Origin: Crithidia expoeki
Taxonomy: Eukaryota; Euglenozoa; Kinetoplastea; Trypanosomatida; Trypanosomatidae
DNA length: 64,000 nucleotides
Direction of reading: 5' to 3'
Assembly (NCBI GenBank): GCA_900240875.1
Contig: OESE01000221.1
Location: forward strand, 186,001-250,000
A program made the position numbers and the translations under genes. The notes under the pieces are model-generated. The model was not told the origin of the DNA and searched no databases. It saw only the letters and a list, made by a program, of their open reading frames with translations. Positions 29,001 through 38,500 of this stretch are shown in pieces. Positions within the stretch are counted from its first letter, which is position 1. Each line of letters opens with the position of its first letter.

Positions 29001-31915
29001 CCACGCGACCCAACCGCGGAGACTTCGTCGAAGGGTAAGAAAGTCTCGTGACTGCCGCAATCCAACTGTCGCTCAGTTGCCGCGGCATCCGTCTCGTACG
29101 CCTGCCTGCCGTTGCTGCGCTCGCCAACGACATTCGTGGTGTTTAGAAAATTGCTATTTCTCCCAACGGCGTCGTATTTCTTGCTGGTGCGGCGCACGGG
29201 CGACTGCAGAGTCTGTACAGTTCTGTTACTTTGCGACCTCGTAGCACCGTGTCCTTCGTTGTCGCTGCTGTTACGGTCGTCGTCAACGTCGCTGGGGTTT
29301 GAGTCGTTGCCGAAGAGGAGAGAGTCCCCATCACCCTCGTCATCCATGATGTCGTTGTTGTCATTGGTGTTGCTGTTGTGGCGCACCAACACAGGCGCCA
29401 ACACCGTGTCTCGGTCGATGTCCCTAACGAGTTCGTCCGCTGCGCTGTCGGGCAGAGCCGGGCTACGCCCGACCAGCTTTGGACTCAGTTTATCCGGTGC
29501 ACCGACCCGAGGCATGGGTTGCGTGTGCGACGCGCGCGAACCTGAGACGCCACCGTTGCTGTTGCTGTTACCATGGCCAATACCCGCACGACCACCACTC
29601 AGATTGGGCAGTTCAAAAGTATCGCTCGGGCTCCCACCGCGCAGGTCGAGCACGTTGCCTAGATTACGCGGCAGCTGCCGTGGCTGCAAGACGATAGACC
29701 GCAGCGAAACGGAAGCCAGGGCGCCACTACTGCCGTTGCTACCGCTGGCCAGTGTGCCCGTGTTGCTCGCTAAGGAGACCGGCGTGGCCACCTCGTCGTA
29801 GCCGATGCAGAGGCCCGCCCTCGTCCCGTCGGGGAAACGCAGCCTTGGCGACTCGCTGACACCCACCTGCGATGTACAAGCGAGGCTTTTCAGCTGCGCA
29901 GCGTCGTCCTGGGCGAACGGCGGTGGACGTGGCGGAGTGACATTCGCTTTTGTCCTCACCGGCTTCTCCGCCCTACGCGCGCTGTCTTCGTTGCCGGTCT
30001 CCGTTTCCCCAAAGTTGTTCATCAATATCGCAGCACTGTCGCCGACCCCGTTATTGCCACAGGGCGCTAATCGCGGCGGATTGGAGGGAGTCGAACGAGT
30101 GGATTGGGCAACGGCATGCCACTGCTGCTGTACCTGTTGCGGCTGGTGCTTCAACGACGCGCCCGCGGCATTTCCCACCAAGGCAGACGGAATGGCGCTG
30201 TCGCCGCCGCCGCTTGTATGTCGCATCAGCGGCACTAACGGTGGTTGCTGCGCCGAGTTTCCAGCCGCTGAAGTGCTTGACGCACTCGAGGCCGCCACCA
30301 CACCACCGGCGGCATTGTGGCTACTTTGATGGTGTTGCAGAGCGCCCGACTGCTTATTCACCAGCAGCAGCGACGGCAGGTTAGATTGTGTCATCATGTT
30401 GGTGATCGCCGTCACGTCGTTTGGTGACATAGTGGCGTGCATTAACCCACTCCCGCGATGTTCCACCTCTGCAAGAGCAGAGTTAGCTACGAGGAAACTT
30501 TCGGTGCCGCTGTGGATCGCTCCTGGGCTACCTGGTGAAACGCTGCCCTCGTGCAGATGCTGATGTTGCGGTTGCTGCTTAGCACTTTCGACTGGAAACC
30601 CGAGCGCGCTGAGTCCGTAGTCAAAGTTGTCTACATTCTTGTTGCGAGAAACGAGCGTGTGCATCGAAAAGACACCACTGCCGCTTCGGCTAGCCCCGCT
30701 GCGTGCGTTGTGCGGGATTGCTTGGGTGGGCGAAGAACCCGAAGACAAGTCACGGACCTCTGGCCGACCTCCTTTGTCAAACAGTGTGAGGGTGGGGTGA
30801 GGGGACGTCCGCGCCGGCTCCGTCGCTGCCATTGCAATACCTTTATAGTGGAGAAGAGCGGAGTCCCGCCGGGAGTACTCGTCGCGGTAAGCACCGGTTC
30901 GCGCTGAGGCGAAGACAGGTGTACCTCTGCCCCAACTTGAAAGTTCAACGTCGGCACCGTGTCCATCGTTGTGGTGCCCGGCCGCAGCCACACTGCTGCG
31001 GGGCAGCGGTTCGCGCAAAAACGACGTGTTCGTCACACGACCACTGCGACTGCCTTTCCCGTTACCGCTGTTTGACAACATTCCGCCAGGTAGGTTGCTT
31101 GGGGCAGAGGCGACCGTGTTCAGCTGGTTGGACGGCGCATACTTTGGCTCGGCCGGTGTACACGTACGTCCTGTTGCCTCCGTGGCTAAGGTGACGACGT
31201 CAGACGCGCTGTTAGCGTCCGTTTTGCGGTGCAACAGCGGCTCCAGCCGACCCCCGCTGAGCCCCCGGGCAGCAGCTGCGGCAGCGCTGGCAACGCTCGT
31301 CGTGGACGGTGCGATGACCCGAGACGAACCACATCCACTTTCCTTTTGCGCGGACTGCGCGTTGGCCCTTGTTGGGAGAGCGGCGGTTTTGCTGGGGTTG
31401 CTGAAGTGGCAGATGGTGCGCACAGACAACGCAACACTGCTGTCGTCAGTTAGTGGCGTCTGCAGCGCCTGCGAGTAGCGGCGGTGGCGCTCGCTACGGC
31501 CGTCTTTCTCCGCCTGCCTGCGACGGGTTGGGACGATGGACTTGTCGTCTCCGCCTAGAACGGGGGAGCCATTGACGACGGTGTTGACGCGGCTGCTGTT
31601 CGCTGTGGGTTGGCGGTCGTGCTGGAGAGGTCCGTAGCTGGCTAGAGAAGACGCCCCCGCCCGAGGCACGGAGCCGTGTCGCACTGGTTGCAGCGTTGGC
31701 GGCTCTGTACGCGCACCTGTCCAAGGGAGAGGTTTTGCGATGAAGTCGGTTATCCCGCAAGTGTCACCGTTGTCTACAGTCGTTGTTTCCCTCCGCTCCG
31801 CCGCGGTTGCGGAGTCCCGTCTCTCACTGGTAAAGGGCGGGCAGATGACCTCGTATCTGCCTGACAGCCCTGAAGCTTTTGAAAGTAGAGACTCTGAGGT
31901 TAGTGACTTTGACAT
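23036..31915 (-). CDS. Gene C: giant disordered protein with three diverged pseudokinesin units, 2959 aa
   Basis: The start is set at ATG 31915 (MSKSLTSESLL). The frame stays open upstream to 32116, but that 67-residue extension is Phe/Leu/Ser-rich and translates a pyrimidine tract. Residues 1 to about 1180 are low-complexity and disordered (Ser, Ala, Gly, His, Asn), with an acidic Asp/Asn patch near 840-890. Three long, insertion-rich pseudokinesin units follow. Unit 1, about 1205-1735, has TSPIFGT, YALGKGPST and PRRGSVRTF. Unit 2, about 1793-2278, has VDEVTSL, GCNVTAVVV, YHVSGFAVADLL and CSVRRLI. Unit 3, about 2524-2935, has SDEVVNI, GRTAALLIS, EFADLL, YWMGGPCYT and PRPGSVRAY. P-loop and switch residues are absent. 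The linkers hold Asn/Thr/Ser and Gln runs. Units are more diverged than in A, B and E. Function unknown. Confidence 0.88.
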   Translation of the reverse strand: MSKSLTSESLLSKASGLSGRYEVICPPFTSERRDSATAAERRETTTVDNGDTCGITDFIAKPLPWTGARTEPPTLQPVRHGSVPRAGASSLASYGPLQHDRQPTANSSRVNTVVNGSPVLGGDDKSIVPTRRRQAEKDGRSERHRRYSQALQTPLTDDSSVALSVRTICHFSNPSKTAALPTRANAQSAQKESGCGSSRVIAPSTTSVASAAAAAARGLSGGRLEPLLHRKTDANSASDVVTLATEATGRTCTPAEPKYAPSNQLNTVASAPSNLPGGMLSNSGNGKGSRSGRVTNTSFLREPLPRSSVAAAGHHNDGHGADVELSSWGRGTPVFASARTGAYRDEYSRRDSALLHYKGIAMAATEPARTSPHPTLTLFDKGGRPEVRDLSSGSSPTQAIPHNARSGASRSGSGVFSMHTLVSRNKNVDNFDYGLSALGFPVESAKQQPQHQHLHEGSVSPGSPGAIHSGTESFLVANSALAEVEHRGSGLMHATMSPNDVTAITNMMTQSNLPSLLLVNKQSGALQHHQSSHNAAGGVVAASSASSTSAAGNSAQQPPLVPLMRHTSGGGDSAIPSALVGNAAGASLKHQPQQVQQQWHAVAQSTRSTPSNPPRLAPCGNNGVGDSAAILMNNFGETETGNEDSARRAEKPVRTKANVTPPRPPPFAQDDAAQLKSLACTSQVGVSESPRLRFPDGTRAGLCIGYDEVATPVSLASNTGTLASGSNGSSGALASVSLRSIVLQPRQLPRNLGNVLDLRGGSPSDTFELPNLSGGRAGIGHGNSNSNGGVSGSRASHTQPMPRVGAPDKLSPKLVGRSPALPDSAADELVRDIDRDTVLAPVLVRHNSNTNDNNDIMDDEGDGDSLLFGNDSNPSDVDDDRNSSDNEGHGATRSQSNRTVQTLQSPVRRTSKKYDAVGRNSNFLNTTNVVGERSNGRQAYETDAAATERQLDCGSHETFLPFDEVSAVGSRGFSSLMLTSFLRHAGSSEAVWTPTSSSVVWSHHPAGASISSSPPSSMAATVTGIMYDGGLCASNSSQMSAPVASTNVKVESSSQFTSNDEAPLSVGEGDRDGTITATRRSASATATTVSSLRGAPATTVATVPGLVLRVPAPPRMTSLRTLGKGPPERAAFGDDVSSVCAAEQLPPELVKAGILRWAKPLSAPQVIAEDKRSVNSAASSSPLTREHLLQQLELSNHGAWQDVRGLSILEHRSPAPTAATRVFAVDEGYAIRVVQNDLIGDCETDECVERCAAVASTAAVTTPSGMDSKDGTKLLPPLLTLPSVLVDSAIQHFFESGENAIVLIMDTASTFALESSGTTKAMNRVVVTSGGTNSGNSPARKDGAAKTSSGNLNKDSGCIMNEMNAARSTGVVYAMCRKVVEAFSVFKGAHSNTQPNLIADLKMAVAFVPVPTDTFTFPSTSGNTNAMKKPLCLSTPAQFGKSVFYDAVSRASLTQDSRRSLEVATSPIFGTCLNGCQWLVVEDESDISAAFGLLSGLFSELQGQEGFLYIQFLHQCFIPGAVSTVLSGGDATTAGIAGASTVMASRDVAGFAHRGKKVLASSGGAQAAAGAGSNNSSCHLDDIVVSSFTIAFSCFPQVFELVLDQRAGTPWSLLRYALGKGPSTVLGVVRVHEEDEDAAYPLSLLQRMKALQHPRPRRGSVRTFVFEQRNKISDLKRRLVDAEYNLRRTTATAAARGTMKRLSVLISKLECSTKDAEDFLLDPEYNHVPVYVNARCPPVCVMSEENNKTNSSNTNQTLNKQLPQSIPSSLPHAPHSPSTPKRVTQPALRSLLVRTGEPLFLAMVQNYDPCPDIVAGSDATATERKDTARWILSAVDSSSASQEGRRRSSSLSSVSPAQGTLTAWLTSTKYVPLDVDEVTSLSILRETAAQQLPTCETWRRVGAHFQAGCNVTAVVVQEKMEESILWSLRVSLEVVHGILKNIWSAPHLTATSPTMESDTASKLSALTTVASTSLSHEVTRVAVSAYHVSGFAVADLLRNSSTSSMITDRSAARSVAFTQANLGVRPLSGTAVPLNITYQVAESLPQLETILRDAVERLRAAQKAVKCGDDTPGEDSAVDLLTRRCLTAPGYTVMTVELTQRIVQRVNNDNSSSSNGGADDEDIYVSSLSMIDLGCHFSLLRDATEASAAPEKATGVGGGNGVSSSSPNLAAMLLARLLVKRRDLVVCAAALPAVPTAATAYGLLSSLKEFQQNATRVPHVYNTPPPCSVRRLITHLQSIVAQTESNSSLANVRNALKQAHAVLLDPYRAAFVSYPYTQSDAEAMTELPSVSQLEVDSTVLLRISSLLQNNNTSFNNNNTNYNNASSTITTAGTVSTIGGSGSSPEVSTVPDGSMEKSTNISAHPQQHDVAATEHYAAERLTSSRESTAADQQQQQPGTSKLSDVPRRTSIARGCDEVATETARRNKDGGKCSSSADAKEKEEVSNLGGTYYGVHYRGHDPVLMRRDLLRHVAHQNTHFPQSGSTGMRKSTPAARTRGALTRTKGEADAEDDGSDGEGEASEPVLMPSVVVLNASTTGAYVERHGTRVRVPLPSSSGVQFASFNSDEVVNIKPTSMGMKSSLLTRVVSCVSRGRTAALLISDTESCDAASCIAWLTLRTVMGGVFQSLKMKEVEGVQHCAVLRAFLIEENRENEFADLLAPRLTSAQPRHLLTRLKHSPFCGPLPADATARLVKDLQDVNVALSSVLAAAWLAHQSTNTTTATRSTSVNMNEPLHGAIVLQLTFHQFIPSTATEPADVVVSSLWCVQLGCCAGWMEALQAAPNSATATLLQYWMGGPCYTTSVAGFSRFVGVRASTWRELLVVQRQLGAVPLLLPRPGSVRAYIAVLLQCLQRVEESHMSKEEGGGRVFAEDKGNMTSTTSANSSVTSTPKKVDQISKSSNNGKSKGGSNNAVTSTDSIMRVTALLREAQRMVTRGLDARKSLQLPGQLAHEAKTFAAFD

Positions 31916-32293
31916 TTGAGTGACCCACCAGTAGAAGGAAGAGAACAAAGGGAAGTGAGAAGAGATTTGTTCGTTTGTTTGTTTTGCGGACGAAGAAAGA
32001 ACGATGTCGTGTAAACACCAACGTGACAGAAAAGAAAAAGGTAGAAATCCGAGAAAGCTGGCGAGAAAGGAGGCCGCAGTTTTTAGTCTACTTTTGTTCT
32101 TTAGGATCAAAAGCAAAAACGATCCAGTAAAGGAGAAACGAAAAACTCAATGGTACAGACACACGCAAGAAAAGAGCAAGACAAAGTACCGCCGAGAAAC
32201 CCACAAAGCTGCGAGAGAGGAAGAGGGGCGAAGAAGAGAATCGGCTGCTAAGCAACGGACTGAATTGTTGTATTAATGCACTCTAAAAAAGCA

Positions 32294-32333
32294 GTATATA
32301 TATATATATATATATCAAATAGATAGATATATA
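32294..32333. repeat. (TA)n followed by GATA microsatellite
   Basis: About eleven TA units, then AGATAGATATATAG. It lies about 380 bases upstream of gene C. Confidence 0.9.
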
Positions 32334-33357
32334 GAGAGAATCGCTTGCAAGGCAACGAGGTGAAAAAGAGACAAGGAGAAATAGCTGTGAGCAGTGCAGA
32401 AAGAAGAGAAAAAAAGGTGGACTAAGAAAGATCGTCTGCAAGCACAGGTGAGGAAAGAATTTTACGGTAGAGGGAGAGACGAAAACCGGCGCGCTGGACC
32501 AAAGTCCGACGAAAACGAACACACCGGGTAAGGTCGAAACGAACAAATGCAAAACTCACTAAATTGCCCAGTACAGTGGAAAGAAAAACTTCGTAAAACG
32601 CAATTGAACCCTGGTATCTTGCTGAAAGAAAAGAAAGCCAAACGAAGAGTTTTAAAATGATTAAATGAACACTGTGTGATTTCTCCTATTTCTGTAAGTG
32701 CTGAAAGAAAGGCAAAAAAAAAAAATCAAAGCAGTAAGCGGAGAGCTGAAGCAACTGCTTTGAGAAGAGCAAAACAAAGAGAGAAACAAGACAAAGAAGC
32801 ACCGCAGGTGAAAAATCCGTTCAAAAAGTGTGCGACTGGGGAAGGGGAAGAATAACCTGATCGCAGTTACTTTTTTCAGTGTTATAGAAACAGCGGTTTC
32901 CCTCCTTCCCGCACCACCTACCAGTTTTCGCGAGGGTAAAAGAAAAAGGAGCAGGGGGAAAAAAAGAGATGAGTCGTGTGAGGCCTTACGTTTTGCGAGT
33001 TTATGTGTCTGATATTGGTACGGTTTAAGCTGGACGAGTGTTGATTAGGGGGAGGGAGAGCTGTGCACAAATGAAAGGCTCTACGAGAAATTGATTGGTT
33101 AGGGCGCGAACCAAATCAACTGGAAGGTAACAAACATGAAAGTGTAAAAAAAGGAAAAAAAACGAAAAGCAGAAAGACGAGCAAATAGCTTGTTGAAAAC
33201 AAAAAGGTCAAGTTGTGAATCACTGAGCTGGTGACGAGAAAAGGTTTGATTGAACCTGATTTGGAGGGAAAAAGGTAAAAGAGAATGCTCGCACTTAAAG
33301 AATAAAGCTATAACTAAAAACACAGAGTAAAACTGAGATGTTCATATGAATAAAAAA

Positions 33358-33375
33358 ATATATATATATATATAT
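33358..33375. repeat. (TA)n microsatellite
   Basis: About nine TA units in the D-C spacer. Confidence 0.9.
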
Positions 33376-35569
33376 GTACTGCCTTCTGTGTCCGTCTTTC
33401 CACTGAATCTTTAGCTGACCTTGACGTTGAAGGAAAAGAAGTAGAAGAGGTTGTTTCCGTGGTAAGAAAAAAAAAAGCGGAAACAAAACAACCTCAAATT
33501 AAATAGTAAAACGAAGACGATTGCGGAGTTGATTAAAAGGGATCCAACACACACATGCAAAAAAAAAAAAATCGGTTGCGGCTTGTGTACGTATGTCGGG
33601 TGACGCTTAAGAACAGCAGTGGTATTTCAATTGCAAACCCAAACAAACACACGTAACAACAACCAGCGAAACTGCTCTTTTTGTTTGACGTAATTGGCTC
33701 TAAGCACCCGACGACACGCCCACACACGCAGAGTTAAAAAGAGCAAGCAAGCAAAATAGCGATCAAACCTAGGGCTAAAACAAGCTACCGCGTTTTTGAA
33801 CTCTGACAAGCGAAAGAAGGGACGGGAAGAACTTAAGCAAAATACAAGCTGAATCAACAGTAATGGTAAGCAAGAAAAAAAGAAAACGCTGCTGAGTTGC
33901 ACTCGATAGGACGGTGCTTGGTGCCACGTCCGAGTTCAGCAAGAGCGAACTGATAGAAAGATGCTAAGAGGGAGAGAGTGACTGAAAAAGAGAAAAACGA
34001 CTGTGGTCTACTACGGCCCTAGGTTTCGCAGTTGAGACGATGAAGGCGTTGATTTTATATGCAGAGCTTTTTGCTACAAATGCCGCGCAACAATGCGTGT
34101 TTCACGCTCTCTTTGTGCCGTACTCGATAATGTTGACGTGTGCTTTGACACTGTTGCGTTGTTCAATATTTGGAAGAGTGAAAGAAACACCAATCGGATA
34201 AGGGTGAAAGCAAAAGGGGAGAGAATTGAAGCGAGCACATCAGCATAAAGGAGGCGCGTTTTCTTGACAGCAGGTGTATGTCTAAAGTACAGAAACGGAG
34301 CCGACCTACACTTATCGAGCAATAGGTCTTAGGCCTTCTTCCAAACAACCTCTCCGAGAAAGGTATAACGTGGCGAAACATTGATTTCATCTTACATATA
34401 GTGCTCCAATAGAAGCAGAGCAGTTTTCGATAAAAGCAAAAAGTTGCGTTCTGTCTACCTTGATTCTCGGTTAATCCTGTGTCGATGACTTCTCCATTTT
34501 TTTTCTTGTAATTGTTGGGCAAGGGCATTCTGCATTCAAAATGACGCAGAAAAGATGTTCAGGAGAGAACCTATTTTCAGCCGCACAGGCAAGGAAGAAT
34601 TGATGCATGCCGCATATCTCAACAACAATACAGTCATTGCACCTCGCATCTTCTGTGACACACGCGTCAAATTACTAGTGGGAGCAACCATCTTCCAAAA
34701 CTGTTATTGACATCAGAAGGAACTATTTCAGCGATGGACGAGGGCGTTTCGCACGGCGATGCGAACAATAACCGGAAGACTGCCATAAGGATAATGCGCA
34801 CACAGAAGGGGGGAAACAAATAAACTCCGTTGGAGTGACCGCGAATCCGCGATGAGTACTCTACATACAAATCACGAGACAAAGAAAATGGATAAAGAAA
34901 CGAAGACACCAAAAAGAAAATGAGAATAGAATCCGTGTGTACACAAGGGGATGGAAAACGAAAAAGGAAAAAGCAGTAGAAAACAGGAAGAAACACCATC
35001 AACCGAAGCACGCATAAGTCCCAAAAACGGAAAGGCCAACTACCGTCAGCGTGAGGATACCGCGAAAGGAAGAAACAAAGGTAGAATTGTGGTATAAAAC
35101 GGAGAAGAAACAGATACGGGATACCAGTGCGCAGCACAGCAAAAAAAAAAAAAGGTTGCGTTCTGCAAACAATTTGGGCCTTACTTTTCTGAGAAAAAAA
35201 AAAACGCCTCAACGCTCCTAAAAGAAATCGGAGGAAAGCAACCCAAAACAAAGTGCTTGTCTAGATTGCAGACATACCGTCTTTCCCTACTAACGTTGGA
35301 GCGAATAATCAAATAACACGCACTAAACAACAAAAGGATTAGCACGCTTTCACGCGAGAATGACTCCGTGCGACATGGCGGCTGCGGATGCAAGCACAAA
35401 GCGGAGGAACTCCTGACCGTCTTAACGACCACCGAGACTGCCGACTGCGGACAGCTGGCGGAGCCGACAAAGGGAACCGTTAGAAATTAACCGACAGGAC
35501 TGTCCGACGGAGAGGGAGGGGGGTATCGACTGGCTTAATTCCACCAACAGAATAGCGCGGAATGTTAGT

Positions 35570-38500
35570 TTAACGCCGCAGGGGCACAGCCGGCAGCGGA
35601 ATGGCTTCCGACGAGGTCTCCCGCGCTGCCGCCGTGGCAGCTGCGCGCTTCAGCGACGGACAGGCAGAACCACCGGCGGGGGAAAAGAGAAAGTCCCCGG
35701 TTTCCGGTCGACTCGGTGGACGGCGCCCTGACAGCGTTAGCGAAGGTGTCGTGCACTGCGGATCGTGGCTCGTTGTACGCACTGACGACGGCCCTGCTAG
35801 GTTGCCGAACGGGGACAAGGGGCCCCGCGCGCAGCTCGTTGAGTGCGTGAAGGTGTTCGCGCCTGGCACTATGGGCGGCGCCGGCGTGGTGGTCGGCAAG
35901 GTGCGGGGGCCGCGAGGCGAACCCAGAGCATCGGGCAGCCCTGACGGTTGTATTTCACATGCCGCCCTTCCGAGCTTGCGCGGTGCAGCAGCGACGGCAA
36001 TCGTGTCCGCGCATCCATTGCTCTGTAGCATCGCCGGATCCACCACCATACTCTGCAAAAATGGCGCGCTGAACCGAGACGTACCAGCAGCTGTCTCACG
36101 TTGTCTCATTGCAACCGTAATAAGATCTTTGTTTTCACCTGTAAGAAGCTTCGGCGGCGAGTACCGTGCATTCCGGATTCGATGTGGTTCACCTGTGTGG
36201 TCTTGGCGTTGCGGGGAGAGCGGCGCACGCGATGGAGGTGCGCCGTACAATTCTGCACCAGCAGGTGGGACCGCCGGTGCCTGCTGCTCCGGTCGACGCT
36301 GCGTGTGCGACATTTCACGTTTCTGCACAAACTGGCGGAATAAGTCCTCACCCTCTCCTGCCTCCACAGCGTTGCCGTGTTCTGTCCTCATCACCCTGCG
36401 CGGCGACGGAGAAAGCCGCGCACCACGTGGACTGACCGGCGCCCACTGATGCTCCGCACGATGGTCTTCCGCAGCGCGACCAGCATAAATTGTTGGCGGT
36501 CGTCGTTCGACGGGCAGTGCTGCTGCTGCGCTTGCTGTTTGCAACGGCGCTGCTTCCTCAGGGAGCGTCGTCATCTTACTACCATTTAACTGTGGCGGTG
36601 ACCACACCGGGTCCAATGGCGTCCGCACATACACTTTCGGTGGCACAGTAATATCGTAAGCCACTTTACCATCAAACAGCGCCGTGGGTCGGTCGCACAC
36701 CGCACGCGACTCCGTCCATGAGTTTTGAGGCTGATAGCGACTCTCCAGCAGGTCAACTCCGATGGCGTACATTAGCTCAACTTGTCGAAGGATAGCCGTC
36801 AGGTCACTCAACCAGACACGCTTGCCGTAGAAGAGATCCCGCACCCAGTCCGGCAGCCCCGCCTGCCCCAAGTCGATCTGCAGTCGCCCCCTTGTGGTGC
36901 ATTCTATCGGAATGTAAGCGGTGTTTGCGGTTCTTGTTGACTTTGCCGTCGTCGCAGTGGATGTTGTCGATGAGGATGACACAAGGTTTGTCATGCACCA
37001 ACGCAGGGCGTCGCGCTGCTTCGCCAGATATGCTGTATACGCACTCATTGACCACGGCACGCGCCACAGCAGGAATGGCGTGCGCTGCGTCATTCTTTCC
37101 TGTGCAAGGAGCAACGGCCACGCCCGTTCCACCGCGCTGGCCGCCACGTCGACGACGTTCACCACGCGGTGGCCGTACACCGGCCGAAGCAGGTTCAACG
37201 GGTGCGACGGCGGGACGTGGTCGCCCAGCTGCAGCGTATTCCAAAACATCGCCTCCGTCGACAGCAGCACCGTCGCAGAAGTGAAGAAGACGTGCTCGAA
37301 GGTGGGGGCAGCAGGGGCAGGGGATGCGGTAGGCGTGGAGTCGATCATCGTCGCGACTCTCGGCTGCCCACGTGGCGACGGCGTGCGTAGATTCTGTTGC
37401 ACTGGAGGTTGCGGCGCGGTCGAAAAGACACTAGCGTTGCCTCGGCCTACTGCAGTAGCGGAAGCAACACCTGCAGCTGCAACAGCCGGAGCAGCGGACG
37501 CCGATTGAAGGGAAGCAGACTTCGACGCAGCCCCGCACCGCCGCAGCAGAAACGACACGAGGACGTGTGTCCCGCCACGCGACTCCGTCCGGCGAGAATC
37601 GGCAACGGCCCGCACGTGGCTGGGAAGCTCGCGCGTCACTTTGTAGAACTGGGAAACGGACGTGATAGGAATGTAGCGGGCACCTGCAACCACCGGCCCA
37701 GCTGGCGTCCACGCCGCCTGAAAAGCCATCACCTCGTCCGCGTTTGGAGAAGAAAGGAGACTGTTCGTGCTTACACCGTGGTGCGACTTACCCCCACCGG
37801 CAGCGCTGGAGAACGCGTCGTCGCTGCAGTTACCGTTGCCGCTACTGAGGTGGTCCTTGATGCAGTCAATCGAGATGGGCTGTGTGATAGACATGTAGAG
37901 TACCTGCCGATCCACTGAGGAGGTGCTGTTGTTGCTGTCCGTGCCATGCAGCACCGCCTCAACCAGCTCTCGGGTCGCCAGCCACAACGGTGAGCGCATC
38001 ATGCGGGTGACTGCATCGGTCTCCGCGCTTGCCTCCGTTACGCTGAAAATAGAAACGTTCTGCCCGTCGAGAAACCCCCTAAAAGCGGCTCTGACAATTG
38101 ATGAGACGCTGCTATTGCTGCTGGCGAAACCACTAGCGTCCCCCTCACCAGAGAGCAGCGGTGGTAGTAGTGACGAGGAGCCACCCTTCGTGATGTTCGA
38201 CGCCCTTACAGTTCCCAGTGGCGGGGTGCGGGTGGGGCTACCGTGGAGGTAGCGTACACACAATTCATCCACATGAAACCGCGTCATCCCACGCAACACA
38301 CGCGGCGCCCCCACGGGGAAGTCGTTTACAGTGAAACCAATGATACCGCTCTTCGCCTTGCCAGACGGCAACGCCGCGCCGCATCGCAGTGTGTCCTCGT
38401 CTTCACCCGCTGCCGGTGAAGAACACGCGCGGTCCCGCTCCGGCACCTCGAGGTACACCACCTTCTCCATCAACACCATCGCCTGCAGCGGTGAGCCGTC

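Larger units (their letters stand above)
31916..35569. other. 3.7-kb spacer between genes D and C
   Basis: No supported gene. It holds (TA)n tracts at 32294-32315 (followed by GATA units) and 33358-33375, and long A/G-rich plus-strand stretches. Open frames such as 34667-35251 (minus) are Phe/Leu/Arg-rich products of pyrimidine tracts. A possible splice acceptor for gene C is the AG at 32059-32058, after CCTCCTTTCTCGCC on the minus strand. A further pyrimidine tract without AG lies between it and the ATG at 31915. Confidence 0.65.

Noticed and set aside
34667-35251. 194-codon open frame on the minus strand
   Set aside because: Same low-complexity Phe/Leu/Arg composition from a T/C-rich spacer. 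No relative among the other genes.
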